DNA of 64,000 bases, taken from the NCBI GenBank assembly GCA_030647775.1, contig JAUSJC010000010.1, positions 462,961 to 526,960 of the forward strand, given 5' to 3'. The stretch comes from Candidatus Curtissbacteria bacterium (GTDB lineage: Bacteria; Patescibacteria; Microgenomatia; Curtissbacterales; GWA2-41-24). Position numbers and translations under genes: made by a program. Below are positions 49,544 to 57,918 of the stretch, piece by piece (positions within the stretch are counted from its first letter, which is position 1; each line of letters begins with the position of its first letter). Below the pieces are notes generated by a model. It saw only the letters and a program-made list of their open reading frames with translations, was not told the origin of the DNA and did no database searches.

Positions 49544-50152
49544 ATGGTTAAGCCGACATTAGATTTGGAAAATTCTCTGTGGCAAAAAGGCTACAATTAT
49601 ATTGTCGGTATTGACGAAGTTGGCCGCGGCTCCTGGGCCGGACCGCTTGTAGTTGCGGGAGTCATTTTGCCCAAAGATTTCCAAATACCGGATGGCCTTG
49701 CCGATTCCAAACAGGTCCGACCTGCAATGCGACTTAAACTATCAAAATTGATCCGTCAGTCAGCAATTTCCATTAGCATCGCCCAAATCGAGCCAAGAGA
49801 AATTGACAAAGTTGGTGTTGGCCGCGCTACTCACATTGCTTTTCGCAAAGTTGCCGCCAACCTCAAACCCGATTTTTGTCTAATCGACGCCTTCTATATC
49901 AAACATTTTGCCAGGAAGCGCCAAATGGCAGTCAAAGACGGTGATAAAGTTTGTGCTTCCATCGCCGCCGCTTCAATCGTCGCCAAAGTTTACCGCGACA
50001 GCCTAATGCGAAAAATTCATTTTAAATATCCCGAGTATGGTTTTGGCAAACACAAAGGTTATGGAACAAAAATGCACCAGGAAGCGATCAAAAAATACGG
50101 CTTTTCTAAAATCCACAGGCTTTCTTATAATCTAGACTTTCTTTTCCAATGA
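49544..50152 (+). CDS. rnhB: ribonuclease HII
   Basis: 202-residue RNase HII that nicks RNA in RNA-DNA hybrids and at single ribonucleotides in DNA. N-terminal VGIDEVGRGSWAGPLVVAGV supplies the D-E acidic pair and the G-R-G loop; the third Asp is in L-I-D-A-F, and S-I-A-A-A-S-I-V-A-K-V-Y-R-D is the later conserved block with the fourth acid. The family's Y-x-x-x-K-G-Y-G-T near the C-terminus is kept. Confidence 0.95.
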   Translation: MVKPTLDLENSLWQKGYNYIVGIDEVGRGSWAGPLVVAGVILPKDFQIPDGLADSKQVRPAMRLKLSKLIRQSAISISIAQIEPREIDKVGVGRATHIAFRKVAANLKPDFCLIDAFYIKHFARKRQMAVKDGDKVCASIAAASIVAKVYRDSLMRKIHFKYPEYGFGKHKGYGTKMHQEAIKKYGFSKIHRLSYNLDFLFQ

Positions 50153-50164
50153 GTACCTTTTCCA

Positions 50165-50216
50165 GTCATCCTGAACTTGATTCAGGATCTAGATGCCGAA
50201 ACAAGTTCGGCATGAC
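50165..50216. repeat. canonical two-hairpin repeat
   Basis: The clearest full copy: GTCAT, hairpin CCTGAACTTGATTCAGG, then hairpin GATGCCGAA...TTCGGCATGAC, 52 bases. Both hairpins and the outer GTCAT/ATGAC ends are intact. Confidence 0.9.
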
Positions 50217-50231
50217 GAGTGGAGGAAAGCA

Positions 50232-50582
50232 GTGAAAAGCATAGGTCAAATTGGCGAAGATATAGCAGCTGATTTTTTAAAAAAACTCGGCTATAAAATC
50301 ATTGAGAAAAATTATCGGATTAGGGGAGGAGAGATCGACATTATCGCACTCAATAGCAATACTCTTGTCTATGTCGAGGTCAAAACCCGCACTTCCCACC
50401 GGTTTGGCCTCCCGGAAGAATCGGTTACCCACGCTAAAATTAATTTCTTAATAAGAGCCGCTAAATTTTACCGCTCAAACCGCAGTAACTTACCCGAGCA
50501 GGAAAGAATCGACGTCGTCACGGTCGATTTTACAAGTTCCGATAATCCCCAGATTAAACTCATCAAAAACGCGGGGTTTTGA
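50232..50582 (+). CDS. YraN/UPF0102 family endonuclease-like protein
   Basis: 116 residues from GTG 50232, chosen because GGAGG (50221-50225) is at a proper Shine-Dalgarno distance; an ATG-started extension from 50193 is repeat sequence. The restriction-endonuclease-like core is E-D-I-A-A-D-F-L, G-G-E-I-D-I-I-A and VYVEVKTR (E...D...E-x-K). Often found next to rnhB, as here. A role in DNA processing is inferred from the fold. One of only a few genes in the window with a clear ribosome-binding site. Confidence 0.88.
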   Translation: MKSIGQIGEDIAADFLKKLGYKIIEKNYRIRGGEIDIIALNSNTLVYVEVKTRTSHRFGLPEESVTHAKINFLIRAAKFYRSNRSNLPEQERIDVVTVDFTSSDNPQIKLIKNAGF

Positions 50583-50608
50583 AGGAATGATATAATCTAC
50601 AATTGAAT

Positions 50609-51052
50609 ATGGCAAGAGTAGAAGTTTCAGGGATAATAGGGCAAATGACCTTTACTTTCGAAGGAGGAGGGACAATTTTGATAATTCCTCCGGGAGGAAG
50701 GCCACAGCGGATTCCTTGGCAGCAAGGGTCGGTCGACAGTCGACAAGAAATTCAAGAACCATTACTACCCGCAGGACTTGTTCGATCAGTTATTCAAGAA
50801 CAATTAACTTTTGGCGGCGATGATGCGACGAATAACGGTTCAATCCTCCGCTTCGAGCAATGCCTGATCCGCTTGAGGAACCGAGGTATTAGTTTCCAGC
50901 AAGTTATGGCAGAGATCGATGGGGTCGTTGACCAAATACCATTTGAGGCAAACACTTTAGGAAGCAGGTCAAGAGCTCTAGGAGATATCAGGAACAAATT
51001 AGTCACAATCACGGAAGACACATGGACTGCGCCAACCCAAAAAGCTAGCTGA
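50609..51052 (+). CDS. hypothetical protein
   Basis: 147 residues from ATG 50609; a TTG at 50603 in frame would fit the promoter (TATAAT 50591-50596, 6 bases away) even better. No domain recognised. The first 45 residues look like paired beta-strands with glycine turns (E-G-G-G-T-I-L-I-I-P-P-G-G-R-P); the remainder is helical. No signal or membrane segment. Its end overlaps the opposing dehydrogenase gene by 8 bases. Confidence 0.55.
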   Translation: MARVEVSGIIGQMTFTFEGGGTILIIPPGGRPQRIPWQQGSVDSRQEIQEPLLPAGLVRSVIQEQLTFGGDDATNNGSILRFEQCLIRLRNRGISFQQVMAEIDGVVDQIPFEANTLGSRSRALGDIRNKLVTITEDTWTAPTQKAS

Positions 51053-52013
51053 CTTTTACCAGTCCAGCAGGTTCTTTCCCTTCAAAAACATCGATAACAT
51101 TTTGCGCGGCGATTTTAGCCATAGCAATTCTCGTTTCAAACGTTGCCGAGGCAATATGCGGAGTCAAAACCGTATTGCCAAGAACTCTAAGCTCGTGGGG
51201 AATATGATGCTCGTCCTCATATACATCCAAGCCTGCTCCCGCGATTTTATTCTTAGAAAGAACGTCAATTAAAACCTCTTGATCAACAACTGCCCCCCGT
51301 GAAGTGTTTATCAAAATCGCGGTATTTTTCATCATGCCAAGCTCTTTTTTGCCGATTAAATGGTTGGTCTCGCGGGAAAGCGGAACATGCAAAGTCACAA
51401 TATCCGCTTCCTTCAAGAGTTTTTCCACTCCTACAAATTTTGCCTCCGTTAACATTTCAAAATCTTCAAAGCGGCAAATATCGTGGTAAAGAATTTTCAT
51501 CTTGAAACCGCCAAAGGCAATATGTCCGACGTAATTTCCAATTTTCCCCAGTCCCACTATCCCGATAGTTTTACCAAAAACTTGTGAGGACAAAAAAATG
51601 TTAGGATCCCAGCCCGAAAATTTACCGCTCCGAACATATCGGTCGGCTTCTATAAGTTTTTTTATAACTGCCAAAATCAGAAGGAAAGTATGTTCCGCTA
51701 CCGATTCACCGGCAACTCCGGGGGTATTTGTGACAATAATCCCGCGCCGCGCGGCCGCCACTACGTCGATATTGTCATAACCGACGGCAAAGTTGGCAAT
51801 CACCTTAAGCGCGGGCGAAGCGGCGCCAATCACACTTTCATCGATTTTGTTATGGATAAGCGATATTACAGCGTCGTGTTTGGAAAAAATATCTTTAAGG
51901 TCTAAATCTGTTAACATTTTGCGACTTACATTGACACTGACGTCAAAACCCTTCTTTTTCAAAAGGTCGGTACCTTCTTTGGGTATTACATCGGTTATAT
52001 AAATTCTGTACAT
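51045..52013 (-). CDS. D-isomer-specific 2-hydroxyacid dehydrogenase
   Basis: 322-residue NAD(P)-dependent dehydrogenase of the glyoxylate/hydroxypyruvate reductase type. The dinucleotide loop reads GIVGLGKIGNYVG, the catalytic Arg is in I-N-T-S-R-G-A-V-V-D, Glu in G-L-D-V-Y-E-D-E, and His in V-L-T-P-H-I-A-S-A-T; all three are present. Substrate is uncertain: the family includes SerA, GyaR and D-lactate dehydrogenases. It is first after the PfkB-type kinase on the same strand (2-base gap), suggesting a small sugar-acid or carbon-salvage operon. Confidence 0.88.
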   Translation of the reverse strand: MYRIYITDVIPKEGTDLLKKKGFDVSVNVSRKMLTDLDLKDIFSKHDAVISLIHNKIDESVIGAASPALKVIANFAVGYDNIDVVAAARRGIIVTNTPGVAGESVAEHTFLLILAVIKKLIEADRYVRSGKFSGWDPNIFLSSQVFGKTIGIVGLGKIGNYVGHIAFGGFKMKILYHDICRFEDFEMLTEAKFVGVEKLLKEADIVTLHVPLSRETNHLIGKKELGMMKNTAILINTSRGAVVDQEVLIDVLSKNKIAGAGLDVYEDEHHIPHELRVLGNTVLTPHIASATFETRIAMAKIAAQNVIDVFEGKEPAGLVKVS

Positions 52014-52015
52014 TA

Positions 52016-53014
52016 TTAAAAATTAACTGCTTTAAACCGGCCGTGTTTCTTCCTCTCTTTTTCCAGGTCTGCCAGTTTTAAAAGACCGACTTGTGTCCCG
52101 ACGTGCCGGATTTCAAATGAAGCATTAATTGTTCCCCAAACCATCGCTTCGGCAAGCGTTTCGCCACGAGCAAGCGCTGCCAGGAGTCCGCTGGTATAGG
52201 CGTCCCCAGCCCCGGTTTTTTCGATAACTTCAACCGGTATTATTCCAAGCTTTAAATTATTTTGTCCGTTTGTGGCGTATGATCCGTGGGCGCCGTCGGT
52301 TATGACAATGTGCTTTGGGCCCAGCATCAAAAGTTTTGAGAGTATGTCCTTCGTATCAACTATCTGCCCCTCACCAATATCCAGTATTTTTTTTGCTTCT
52401 TCCATGTTCACAATTAAAATCTCGCAGACCTCCAAAATCTTAGGGTATCTGCCAATACCGGCCTTTAACTGGTAAGTTCCGGGCCCAAAAGCCAGTTTGG
52501 CGTGGGTCTTGGCAACAAAATGGTAGACCTCATCCACGATATTGGAACTCGTGAAGGTTTCCGCCATTGAAGTCAGGTAGACCCAAGAAACCGGCCCTAT
52601 ATCCGGTAAATGGTAAGACCAGTCCTGGTGGTAGACAAAAATGGTCCGCTCGCCTTGGAAAGTTAAAACAACCGAAAGGTTCGTCTTTTTGTCGGGTTCG
52701 GTTTTGACAAACCTAGTGTCAACGCCTTCTTTCTCAAAAGCTTCTCGGATTCTTTTCCCCTGGTCATCGTCACCCAGGTTTGTGTAAATTGCCGTTTTTA
52801 ACCCCAGCCGTGCTGTTCCGACGGCAACATTAGCCGCGTTTCCGGCAACCCCGTAGGCAATTTTATCTACCGGAATTTTGGCACCGTACGGAATGCATAT
52901 TTTTCCTTCCTGATGGTTTACGCCGTACTCAACGGTTGCGTCGTGGATTCTTATAAAAGTGTCAATTGTCGAATCACCAATCGATACTAGATCAAAAGGC
53001 TTGTTATCGTTCAT
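52016..53014 (-). CDS. PfkB-family carbohydrate kinase
   Basis: 332 residues from ATG 53014 (alternatives at 53032 and 53041 begin in or beside a repeat fragment). Ribokinase fold: VSIGDSTIDTFI at the start, G-V-A-G-N-A-A-N-V-A-V near residue 50-60, the lid strand region, and the catalytic TGAGDAYTSGLLAALARGE near the C-terminus. Fructose, ribose, adenosine and 2-keto-3-deoxygluconate are all known PfkB substrates; nothing here singles one out. It is upstream of the dehydrogenase gene and downstream of LOG and rpe on the same strand, so a pentose-related role is possible. Confidence 0.85.
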   Translation of the reverse strand: MNDNKPFDLVSIGDSTIDTFIRIHDATVEYGVNHQEGKICIPYGAKIPVDKIAYGVAGNAANVAVGTARLGLKTAIYTNLGDDDQGKRIREAFEKEGVDTRFVKTEPDKKTNLSVVLTFQGERTIFVYHQDWSYHLPDIGPVSWVYLTSMAETFTSSNIVDEVYHFVAKTHAKLAFGPGTYQLKAGIGRYPKILEVCEILIVNMEEAKKILDIGEGQIVDTKDILSKLLMLGPKHIVITDGAHGSYATNGQNNLKLGIIPVEVIEKTGAGDAYTSGLLAALARGETLAEAMVWGTINASFEIRHVGTQVGLLKLADLEKERKKHGRFKAVNF

Positions 53015-53050
53015 GGGTAGTTTGTGGTTCATCCTGAGCAAGTCGTTGGA

Positions 53051-53650
53051 TCATATCTCAAAAAGGGGGTTCACGTGGTCGTGCGTATTCGCTTCGGCCA
53101 TTTTTTCAAACTCCGCGATTGCGGAAATTACCTCACGGGGCGAATTTACGATTTTGAATACTTGCCTCTCTTCCGGCCTGATATACATATTTTTAGTAAA
53201 AGCGAAAATAATCTCCTGCCAAAAATCGCCGTATAAGATAAGGGGTTTATGGTGCCCGAAGTAAAGCCTGGCCAGTCCCCAGGCCATCCCAAACTCTGAA
53301 ATAGTGCCGGTTCCTCCGTTAAAGAATATAAAGGCTTGTCCTTCTTCCAAAAGCCGCAAAGTCCGGTCAAGGTAGTTATCGGCAACGACCAATTCATCAA
53401 CGATATTCGCTTCGTCACGGCCTTCAAAAACCGGAATATCTTTGGGGTAAAAAGTAATGCCGATTGTCCTGCCCCCGGCGCTTTTGGCTCCTTCGGATGA
53501 TGCCCGCATGACACCCGGTCCCCCGCCATTGACTACGGTAAATCCCGCCTTGGCACACTCCTTCGCGACTTCAAAAACGCTTTTAAAAAGTGCGTCTCCT
53601 TCTTTAGCATCGGCGTAGCCCATAAACGTTACCTTTTGGATTTTTTTCAT
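53051..53650 (-). CDS. LOG-family (TIGR00730-like) nucleotide phosphoribohydrolase
   Basis: 199-residue Rossmann-like protein of the lysine-decarboxylase-like/LOG family, whose members cleave nucleoside 5'-monophosphates to base and ribose 5-phosphate. VVNGGGPGVMRAS and the FNGGTGTISEFG motif (family P-G-G-x-G-T-x-x-E, here N replacing P) are visible. If active, its ribose 5-phosphate product would link it to rpe, which overlaps it by four bases, and perhaps the kinase. Complete. Confidence 0.85.
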   Translation of the reverse strand: MKKIQKVTFMGYADAKEGDALFKSVFEVAKECAKAGFTVVNGGGPGVMRASSEGAKSAGGRTIGITFYPKDIPVFEGRDEANIVDELVVADNYLDRTLRLLEEGQAFIFFNGGTGTISEFGMAWGLARLYFGHHKPLILYGDFWQEIIFAFTKNMYIRPEERQVFKIVNSPREVISAIAEFEKMAEANTHDHVNPLFEI

Positions 53651-54291
53651 TTAGCACCGCTAACCAGTTTAGTAAGTTCCTCCAGTGCAAGGTAAAAATC
53701 GGGTGCTTTAAAAAGGACAGAATTAGCAGCCAAAAAATCGGCTCCGGCTTCCGCCGCCTTTGACGCGGTTTCAAAATTAATCCCGCCGTCAACTTCTACC
53801 GCCAGCCCCCGGGATATCTTCTTCGCTTCCTTTATTTTTGCAAGGACTACCTCCTGGAATTTTTGCCCGGAAAACCCCGGTTCCACTCCCAAAAGCAGAA
53901 GCATATCTATTTCGCCAAATAAATCTTTGACTTTGGCAATTTCCGTACCGGGGTTTAAAGAAACACCAATTTGTTTGCCTGCATCCTTTACCTGATAAAT
54001 GCATTCTTTTAAGTCATTATTTTTCTCAAACGGTACGATAATCCGGGAAATAAACTCTAAGCCCTTAAGGTCGCGGATATAAGAAAGGCTGTCGAGAACC
54101 ATTAGCTGGATTTCCAGACTGACGCTTGTCGGGTATTTGGCAATTACTTCCGGCCCGATAGTCTTATTGTTGGCAAACTTTCCGTCGATGACGTCGATTT
54201 GCACAATTTGGCAGGCATATTGTGACCTTCGAAGCTGTTCACGGTAAACATCCTCCTTATCTGTTAGTATCGCCGGGATTATGATAGCCAT
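53647..54291 (-). CDS. rpe: ribulose-phosphate 3-epimerase-like protein
   Basis: 214-residue TIM-barrel protein with the Rpe frame: I-D-V-I-D-G-K-F-A-N-N, G-V-E-P-G-F-S-G-Q-K-F and VEVDGGIN. The two catalytic Asp residues (D33 and D168) remain, but two of the metal-binding His residues are changed to Gln: Q31 (usually H-x-D) and Q62 (usually V-H-L-M). Normal Rpe interconverts ribulose and xylulose 5-phosphates with a bound Fe/Zn. The double change suggests a different metal site or a different reaction. Overlaps LOG by four bases. Confidence 0.8.
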   Translation of the reverse strand: MAIIIPAILTDKEDVYREQLRRSQYACQIVQIDVIDGKFANNKTIGPEVIAKYPTSVSLEIQLMVLDSLSYIRDLKGLEFISRIIVPFEKNNDLKECIYQVKDAGKQIGVSLNPGTEIAKVKDLFGEIDMLLLLGVEPGFSGQKFQEVVLAKIKEAKKISRGLAVEVDGGINFETASKAAEAGADFLAANSVLFKAPDFYLALEELTKLVSGAK

Positions 54292-54327
54292 AATTTAATA
54301 CAACCATTTAACAATATAACAATTTAG

Positions 54328-55671
54328 CTAATTTAGTAAGTATTCTTCTCCGATTTGCGGCATCAAAACAGTAAGATTGAGCTTATCCGCCAAATCGCGC
54401 GCCAGAATAGTTGCCTGGCTGCTTTCCCCGTGGACCAGAAAAACTTTCTGGATACCGGAAATTTTAGCAACCCAGGCCAAAATTTGCGGATTATCGGCAT
54501 GGGCGCTGTAAGAACCGATTGCCAGAACCCGAGCTTCAACCTTGTAAGTTTTTCCAAAGATCTTAACCTCTTTTTCACCGTCTAGAAGTCTTCTGCCCAA
54601 AGTTCCGGCGGCCTGGTAGCCGACAATAAGAAGCGTATTTTTGGGGTCGCCGATATATCTTTGCAAGTGGAAAAGGATTCTGCCGCCGTTTAACATCCCT
54701 GACCCGGCAATAATTACTTTGGGGCTCGGCGCGCCGTCAATCTGCTGTGATTCACGGGCCGTACTGGTCATGATTATTCTTTCCAGGCCAAAGATGTCCT
54801 TATCGTGAGAGGTGCGTACTTTGCCGTTTAAAAATTCCGGGTATTTTTCAAAAACGGCCGTTACCTTTTCAGCCAGGGGACTGTCCAAATAAAAGTTTGG
54901 AACTAGGCAGTTACCCATGTTGCAAAAATGCTCGATATCATGCAAAAGTTCCTGCGTCCTTTCAATCGCAAAAGTCGGGATCATCAAAACTCCGTTTTGG
55001 GCGATGGTGCTTTCAATGATACTGTTTAATTTCTCCTGCCGCCTTGATATATCTTCATGAACCCTGCCGCCGTATGTAGATTCGCAAATAAGATAATCGG
55101 CATGGGCAGTTGTCGCCGGCGGGTCTAAAAGCTCGGATGGGTTATTACCAAGGTCGCTTGTGTAAATAAGAACCTTCCCGTCAGCTTCGATTTGAGCCAT
55201 AGCAGACCCCAGAATGTGGCCAGCATTTTTAAAAGTTAATTTTATCCCGGGGGAGATTTCTAAAGTTTCGTCGTAACCCAGTGCTTCAAAAAGTTCCATT
55301 ACGCCGTCGATATCTTCCTTACCGTATAAAATCTTACCGCCGTTGCGCCTTGCTTCCTCGGCCATTAATTTTTCACCGTCCAAAAGCACGAGGTAGGCAA
55401 GCTCTTTTGTCGGGGCGGTAGCGTAAATTCTGCCCCGGAAACCATCTCTATACAGCTTCGGCAATCTTCCCGTATGGTCCAAATGGGAATGGCAAACGAC
55501 AACAAAATCAACTGCGGCCGGATTGTAGGCAAACGGTTCCGAGTTTCGTTCGTCATTCAACCTGCTTCCCTGGAAAAGCCCGCAGTCGAGTAGAATTTTC
55601 TTCCCCGCCGCTTCAACCAAAGTGTTTGAACCCGTTACCTCGCGCGCGGCACCCCAAAAAGCAATCTTCAT
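54328..55671 (-). CDS. beta-CASP metallo-beta-lactamase RNase
   Basis: 447-residue MBL-fold protein of the CPSF/YSH1-like beta-CASP group, typically RNA endonucleases. Motif 2 is CHSHLDHTG (61-66 for H-S-H-L-D-H); motif 3 is A-G-H-I-L-G-S-A near 150; then Y-T-S-D-L-G-N. The beta-CASP insert contains I-P-T-F-A-I-E-R-T-Q-E-L; the C-terminal S-A-H-A-D and L-V-H-G-E-S-S complete the site. Likely involved in mRNA turnover. No operon partner overlaps it. Confidence 0.9.
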   Translation of the reverse strand: MKIAFWGAAREVTGSNTLVEAAGKKILLDCGLFQGSRLNDERNSEPFAYNPAAVDFVVVCHSHLDHTGRLPKLYRDGFRGRIYATAPTKELAYLVLLDGEKLMAEEARRNGGKILYGKEDIDGVMELFEALGYDETLEISPGIKLTFKNAGHILGSAMAQIEADGKVLIYTSDLGNNPSELLDPPATTAHADYLICESTYGGRVHEDISRRQEKLNSIIESTIAQNGVLMIPTFAIERTQELLHDIEHFCNMGNCLVPNFYLDSPLAEKVTAVFEKYPEFLNGKVRTSHDKDIFGLERIIMTSTARESQQIDGAPSPKVIIAGSGMLNGGRILFHLQRYIGDPKNTLLIVGYQAAGTLGRRLLDGEKEVKIFGKTYKVEARVLAIGSYSAHADNPQILAWVAKISGIQKVFLVHGESSQATILARDLADKLNLTVLMPQIGEEYLLN

Positions 55672-55714
55672 GTATTAAGTATCAATTATATGTAAACGGG
55701 GATCAAGTCTGGGG

Positions 55715-55969
55715 TTAACTTAAAATGTCCAGAGATTCGGAGATTTTCTTCTGGTCAAAGCCAAGGATTGCCGTCCGGCTGCCGTCTTCCTTATCAATAA
55801 CCGTAAACGGCACGCCCATTTGTCCGGAGATCTCAACCATTTTTTTGGCCTCCTCCGGGTCTTCATCGACCAGAATTTCCGAGTATTGGATTCTTTTAGA
55901 ATCCAAAAACACCTTTTCCATTTTGCAAAACGGGCAGGTGCGGGTTGTGTAAACGGTAACGTGGTTCAC
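55715..55969 (-). CDS. glutaredoxin-like protein
   Basis: 84-residue thioredoxin-fold protein with the CPFC active site (C12, C15), a middle G-V-P-F-T-V-I cis-Pro strand and a terminal I-L-G-F-D helix cap, as in NrdH/glutaredoxin-like proteins. Functions in dithiol reduction; the reductant here is unknown. Lies between the beta-CASP RNase and the efflux operon, with separate spacing from both. Confidence 0.88.
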   Translation of the reverse strand: MNHVTVYTTRTCPFCKMEKVFLDSKRIQYSEILVDEDPEEAKKMVEISGQMGVPFTVIDKEDGSRTAILGFDQKKISESLDILS

Positions 55970-56011
55970 TTCCGAAAATTATAAACGAACGAGTCCAAAT
56001 TTAGTAGGAGG

Positions 56012-57205
56012 TTATTCATGCTTTAAAGCCACAATCGGTTCCAGTCGGGAAGCGCGGATAGCCGGCGCCACGCCAAAAATTATACCGACAGTAGAAGAAA
56101 AGCCGATACCCAGAAGCACTGCCCAAAGAGGGACCGCCGTTTTCAAAAAGTTCGAAAGCGCCAAAGATCCCAAAAACCCGATCGTAATTCCAATAACCCC
56201 GCCGAAAACCGAAAGAATCACGGCCTCTACCAAAAATTGTCCCAGAATATCGCGGGGTCTTGCTCCAACCGCCTTTCGAAGGCCAATTTCCCGTGTTCGT
56301 TCTGTCACCGAAACCAGCATGATATTGGAGATCCCCACGCCACCTACGACCAGCGAAATGGCGGCAATTCCGCCAAGAGCCATTGTCAAAACGCTTAAAA
56401 TCGAAAGTATCGAAGAGAGTAATTGCTCCTGTGTCAAAATTGTGAAGTCGTCTTCCGTTAGCGTCCTTTTCAAAACTTTTTCCACCTGTGCCTTGGCAAG
56501 CGCCATCTCTTTTGTCGAAACCGTCCGCACTAAAATCGAATTAACCTGGTTTGCGCCGGTTAATTTTCTGGCGGTCGAAAGCGGCATCAGCACCTGGTTA
56601 TCAATATCGACCCCGCCGGCGTTTCCCTGCGGCGCCAAAACCCCGATAACGCTGAACGGTTTTTTCGAAAGAAGTATCGTTTTGCCGACCGGTGTGTCAT
56701 TTTTAAAAAGGTCGGCGGCAAGCGTCTTGCCGATAACTACAACTTTCCGGGAGGCCGTATCGTCCCGGTCCGAGTAAACTCTGCCCTCCGCGGCCATTAT
56801 TCCCGAACTTGCAAAATAAGTGCTTTTAGTCCCGGCCAGGGTGGTAACTTTGCTTTGGCCCTTATACCCGGCTGTTACACTAAGCTGTATTAAAGGAGAG
56901 ATTTCCGTGATATATGGCCCTTTTTCGCGGTCCAGCCTTTCGGCAATGTCAAATGTAATTTTGTTAATCGATCTCGGCGGTCCGCCCTGCGGCCCAACTT
57001 GCACCCTTCCCGGTAAAACAAAAATGGAGTTTGCCCCAAGTTTGGCAAATTCACCGGAGACGTAATTCGAAAGCCCGGTACCGATTGAAATTAAAAGGAC
57101 GATCGAGGCCACACCGATAATAATCCCCAGAGCCGTTAAAATTGACCGTAGTTTATTGATTTTAATGGCTTCCAGTGCCAGCTTTATTGTTTCTAAAATA
57201 TCCAT
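56012..57205 (-). CDS. MacB-type ABC transporter permease
   Basis: 397-residue permease with one N-terminal membrane segment, a large periplasmic (MacB_PCD) domain, and three C-terminal segments in the FtsX-like block. S-V-T-E-R-T-R-E-I-G-L-R-K-A-V-G-A and A-P-A-I-R-A-S-R-L-E-P-I-V-A-L are the diagnostic junction and end. Lies 27 bases after the ATPase gene. Members export macrolides, peptides or toxins via a MacA-type adaptor; substrate here unknown. In a monoderm-like CPR cell the partner outer-membrane channel would be lacking. Confidence 0.9.
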   Translation of the reverse strand: MDILETIKLALEAIKINKLRSILTALGIIIGVASIVLLISIGTGLSNYVSGEFAKLGANSIFVLPGRVQVGPQGGPPRSINKITFDIAERLDREKGPYITEISPLIQLSVTAGYKGQSKVTTLAGTKSTYFASSGIMAAEGRVYSDRDDTASRKVVVIGKTLAADLFKNDTPVGKTILLSKKPFSVIGVLAPQGNAGGVDIDNQVLMPLSTARKLTGANQVNSILVRTVSTKEMALAKAQVEKVLKRTLTEDDFTILTQEQLLSSILSILSVLTMALGGIAAISLVVGGVGISNIMLVSVTERTREIGLRKAVGARPRDILGQFLVEAVILSVFGGVIGITIGFLGSLALSNFLKTAVPLWAVLLGIGFSSTVGIIFGVAPAIRASRLEPIVALKHE

Positions 57206-57231
57206 TGCGAGTTTACGAGCAATAAGCTCTC

Positions 57232-57918
57232 TTATTTTACCCTCCGGTCGGAAACGATTTTGCCGTCACGGATTGCAATTATCCTTTTCGCCTTTCCCGC
57301 GACTTCTTTTTCATGGGTGATCATGACGATTGTCCGGCCCTCGCGGTTTAATTTTTTGAAGATTTCAATGATTTCTTGGGAGGCTTTGCTGTCGAGGTTT
57401 CCTGTCGGTTCGTCGGCAAAAATGACTAGCGGTTTATTAACCAGGGCCCGGGCTATTGCCACCCGCTGCATCTGGCCCCCGGAAAGCTGGCTAGGTAGTG
57501 AATTCAATTTATCACTAAGGCCGACCGCTTCAAGCATTAGCCTTGCCCGGGTTTCTCTTTCGCCCTGTTTTACTTTTGAATAAATTAAAGGCAGTTCGAC
57601 ATTTTTTATGGATTTTGTCCTTGGCAGCAAATTAAAAGCCTGAAAAACAAACCCTATCTGCTCATTCCTAATCCGGGCGAGTTCATTTTCCCCTAAGTTC
57701 GAGACTAATTTCCCCTCCAGAAAATATTTGCCGCTTGTGGGACGGTCCAGGCATCCGAGTATGTGCATTAGGGTAGATTTGCCGGAACCGGAAGGACCGA
57801 TAATCGCCACAAATTCCCCCTTATTAATTCTTAGGTTCAGCCCGTCAAGAGCGACGGTGCGGTTTGAGTCCTCGCCGTAAATTTTGGAAATATTTTGAGC
57901 GTCAATTAGTGCCTTCAC
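57232..57918 (-). CDS. MacB/LolD-type ABC transporter ATPase
   Basis: 228-residue nucleotide-binding subunit. Walker A GPSGSGKST (about 41-49), Q-loop F-V-F-Q-A-F-N-L-L, ABC signature LSGGQMQRVAIARAL, Walker B V-I-F-A-D-E-P-T-G-N-L-D and switch His in M-I-T-H-E are complete. The subfamily is that of LolD/MacB/FtsE-like mechanotransmission transporters. Start overlaps the adaptor gene by four bases (ATGA) and the permease follows. Confidence 0.93.
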   Translation of the reverse strand: MKALIDAQNISKIYGEDSNRTVALDGLNLRINKGEFVAIIGPSGSGKSTLMHILGCLDRPTSGKYFLEGKLVSNLGENELARIRNEQIGFVFQAFNLLPRTKSIKNVELPLIYSKVKQGERETRARLMLEAVGLSDKLNSLPSQLSGGQMQRVAIARALVNKPLVIFADEPTGNLDSKASQEIIEIFKKLNREGRTIVMITHEKEVAGKAKRIIAIRDGKIVSDRRVK

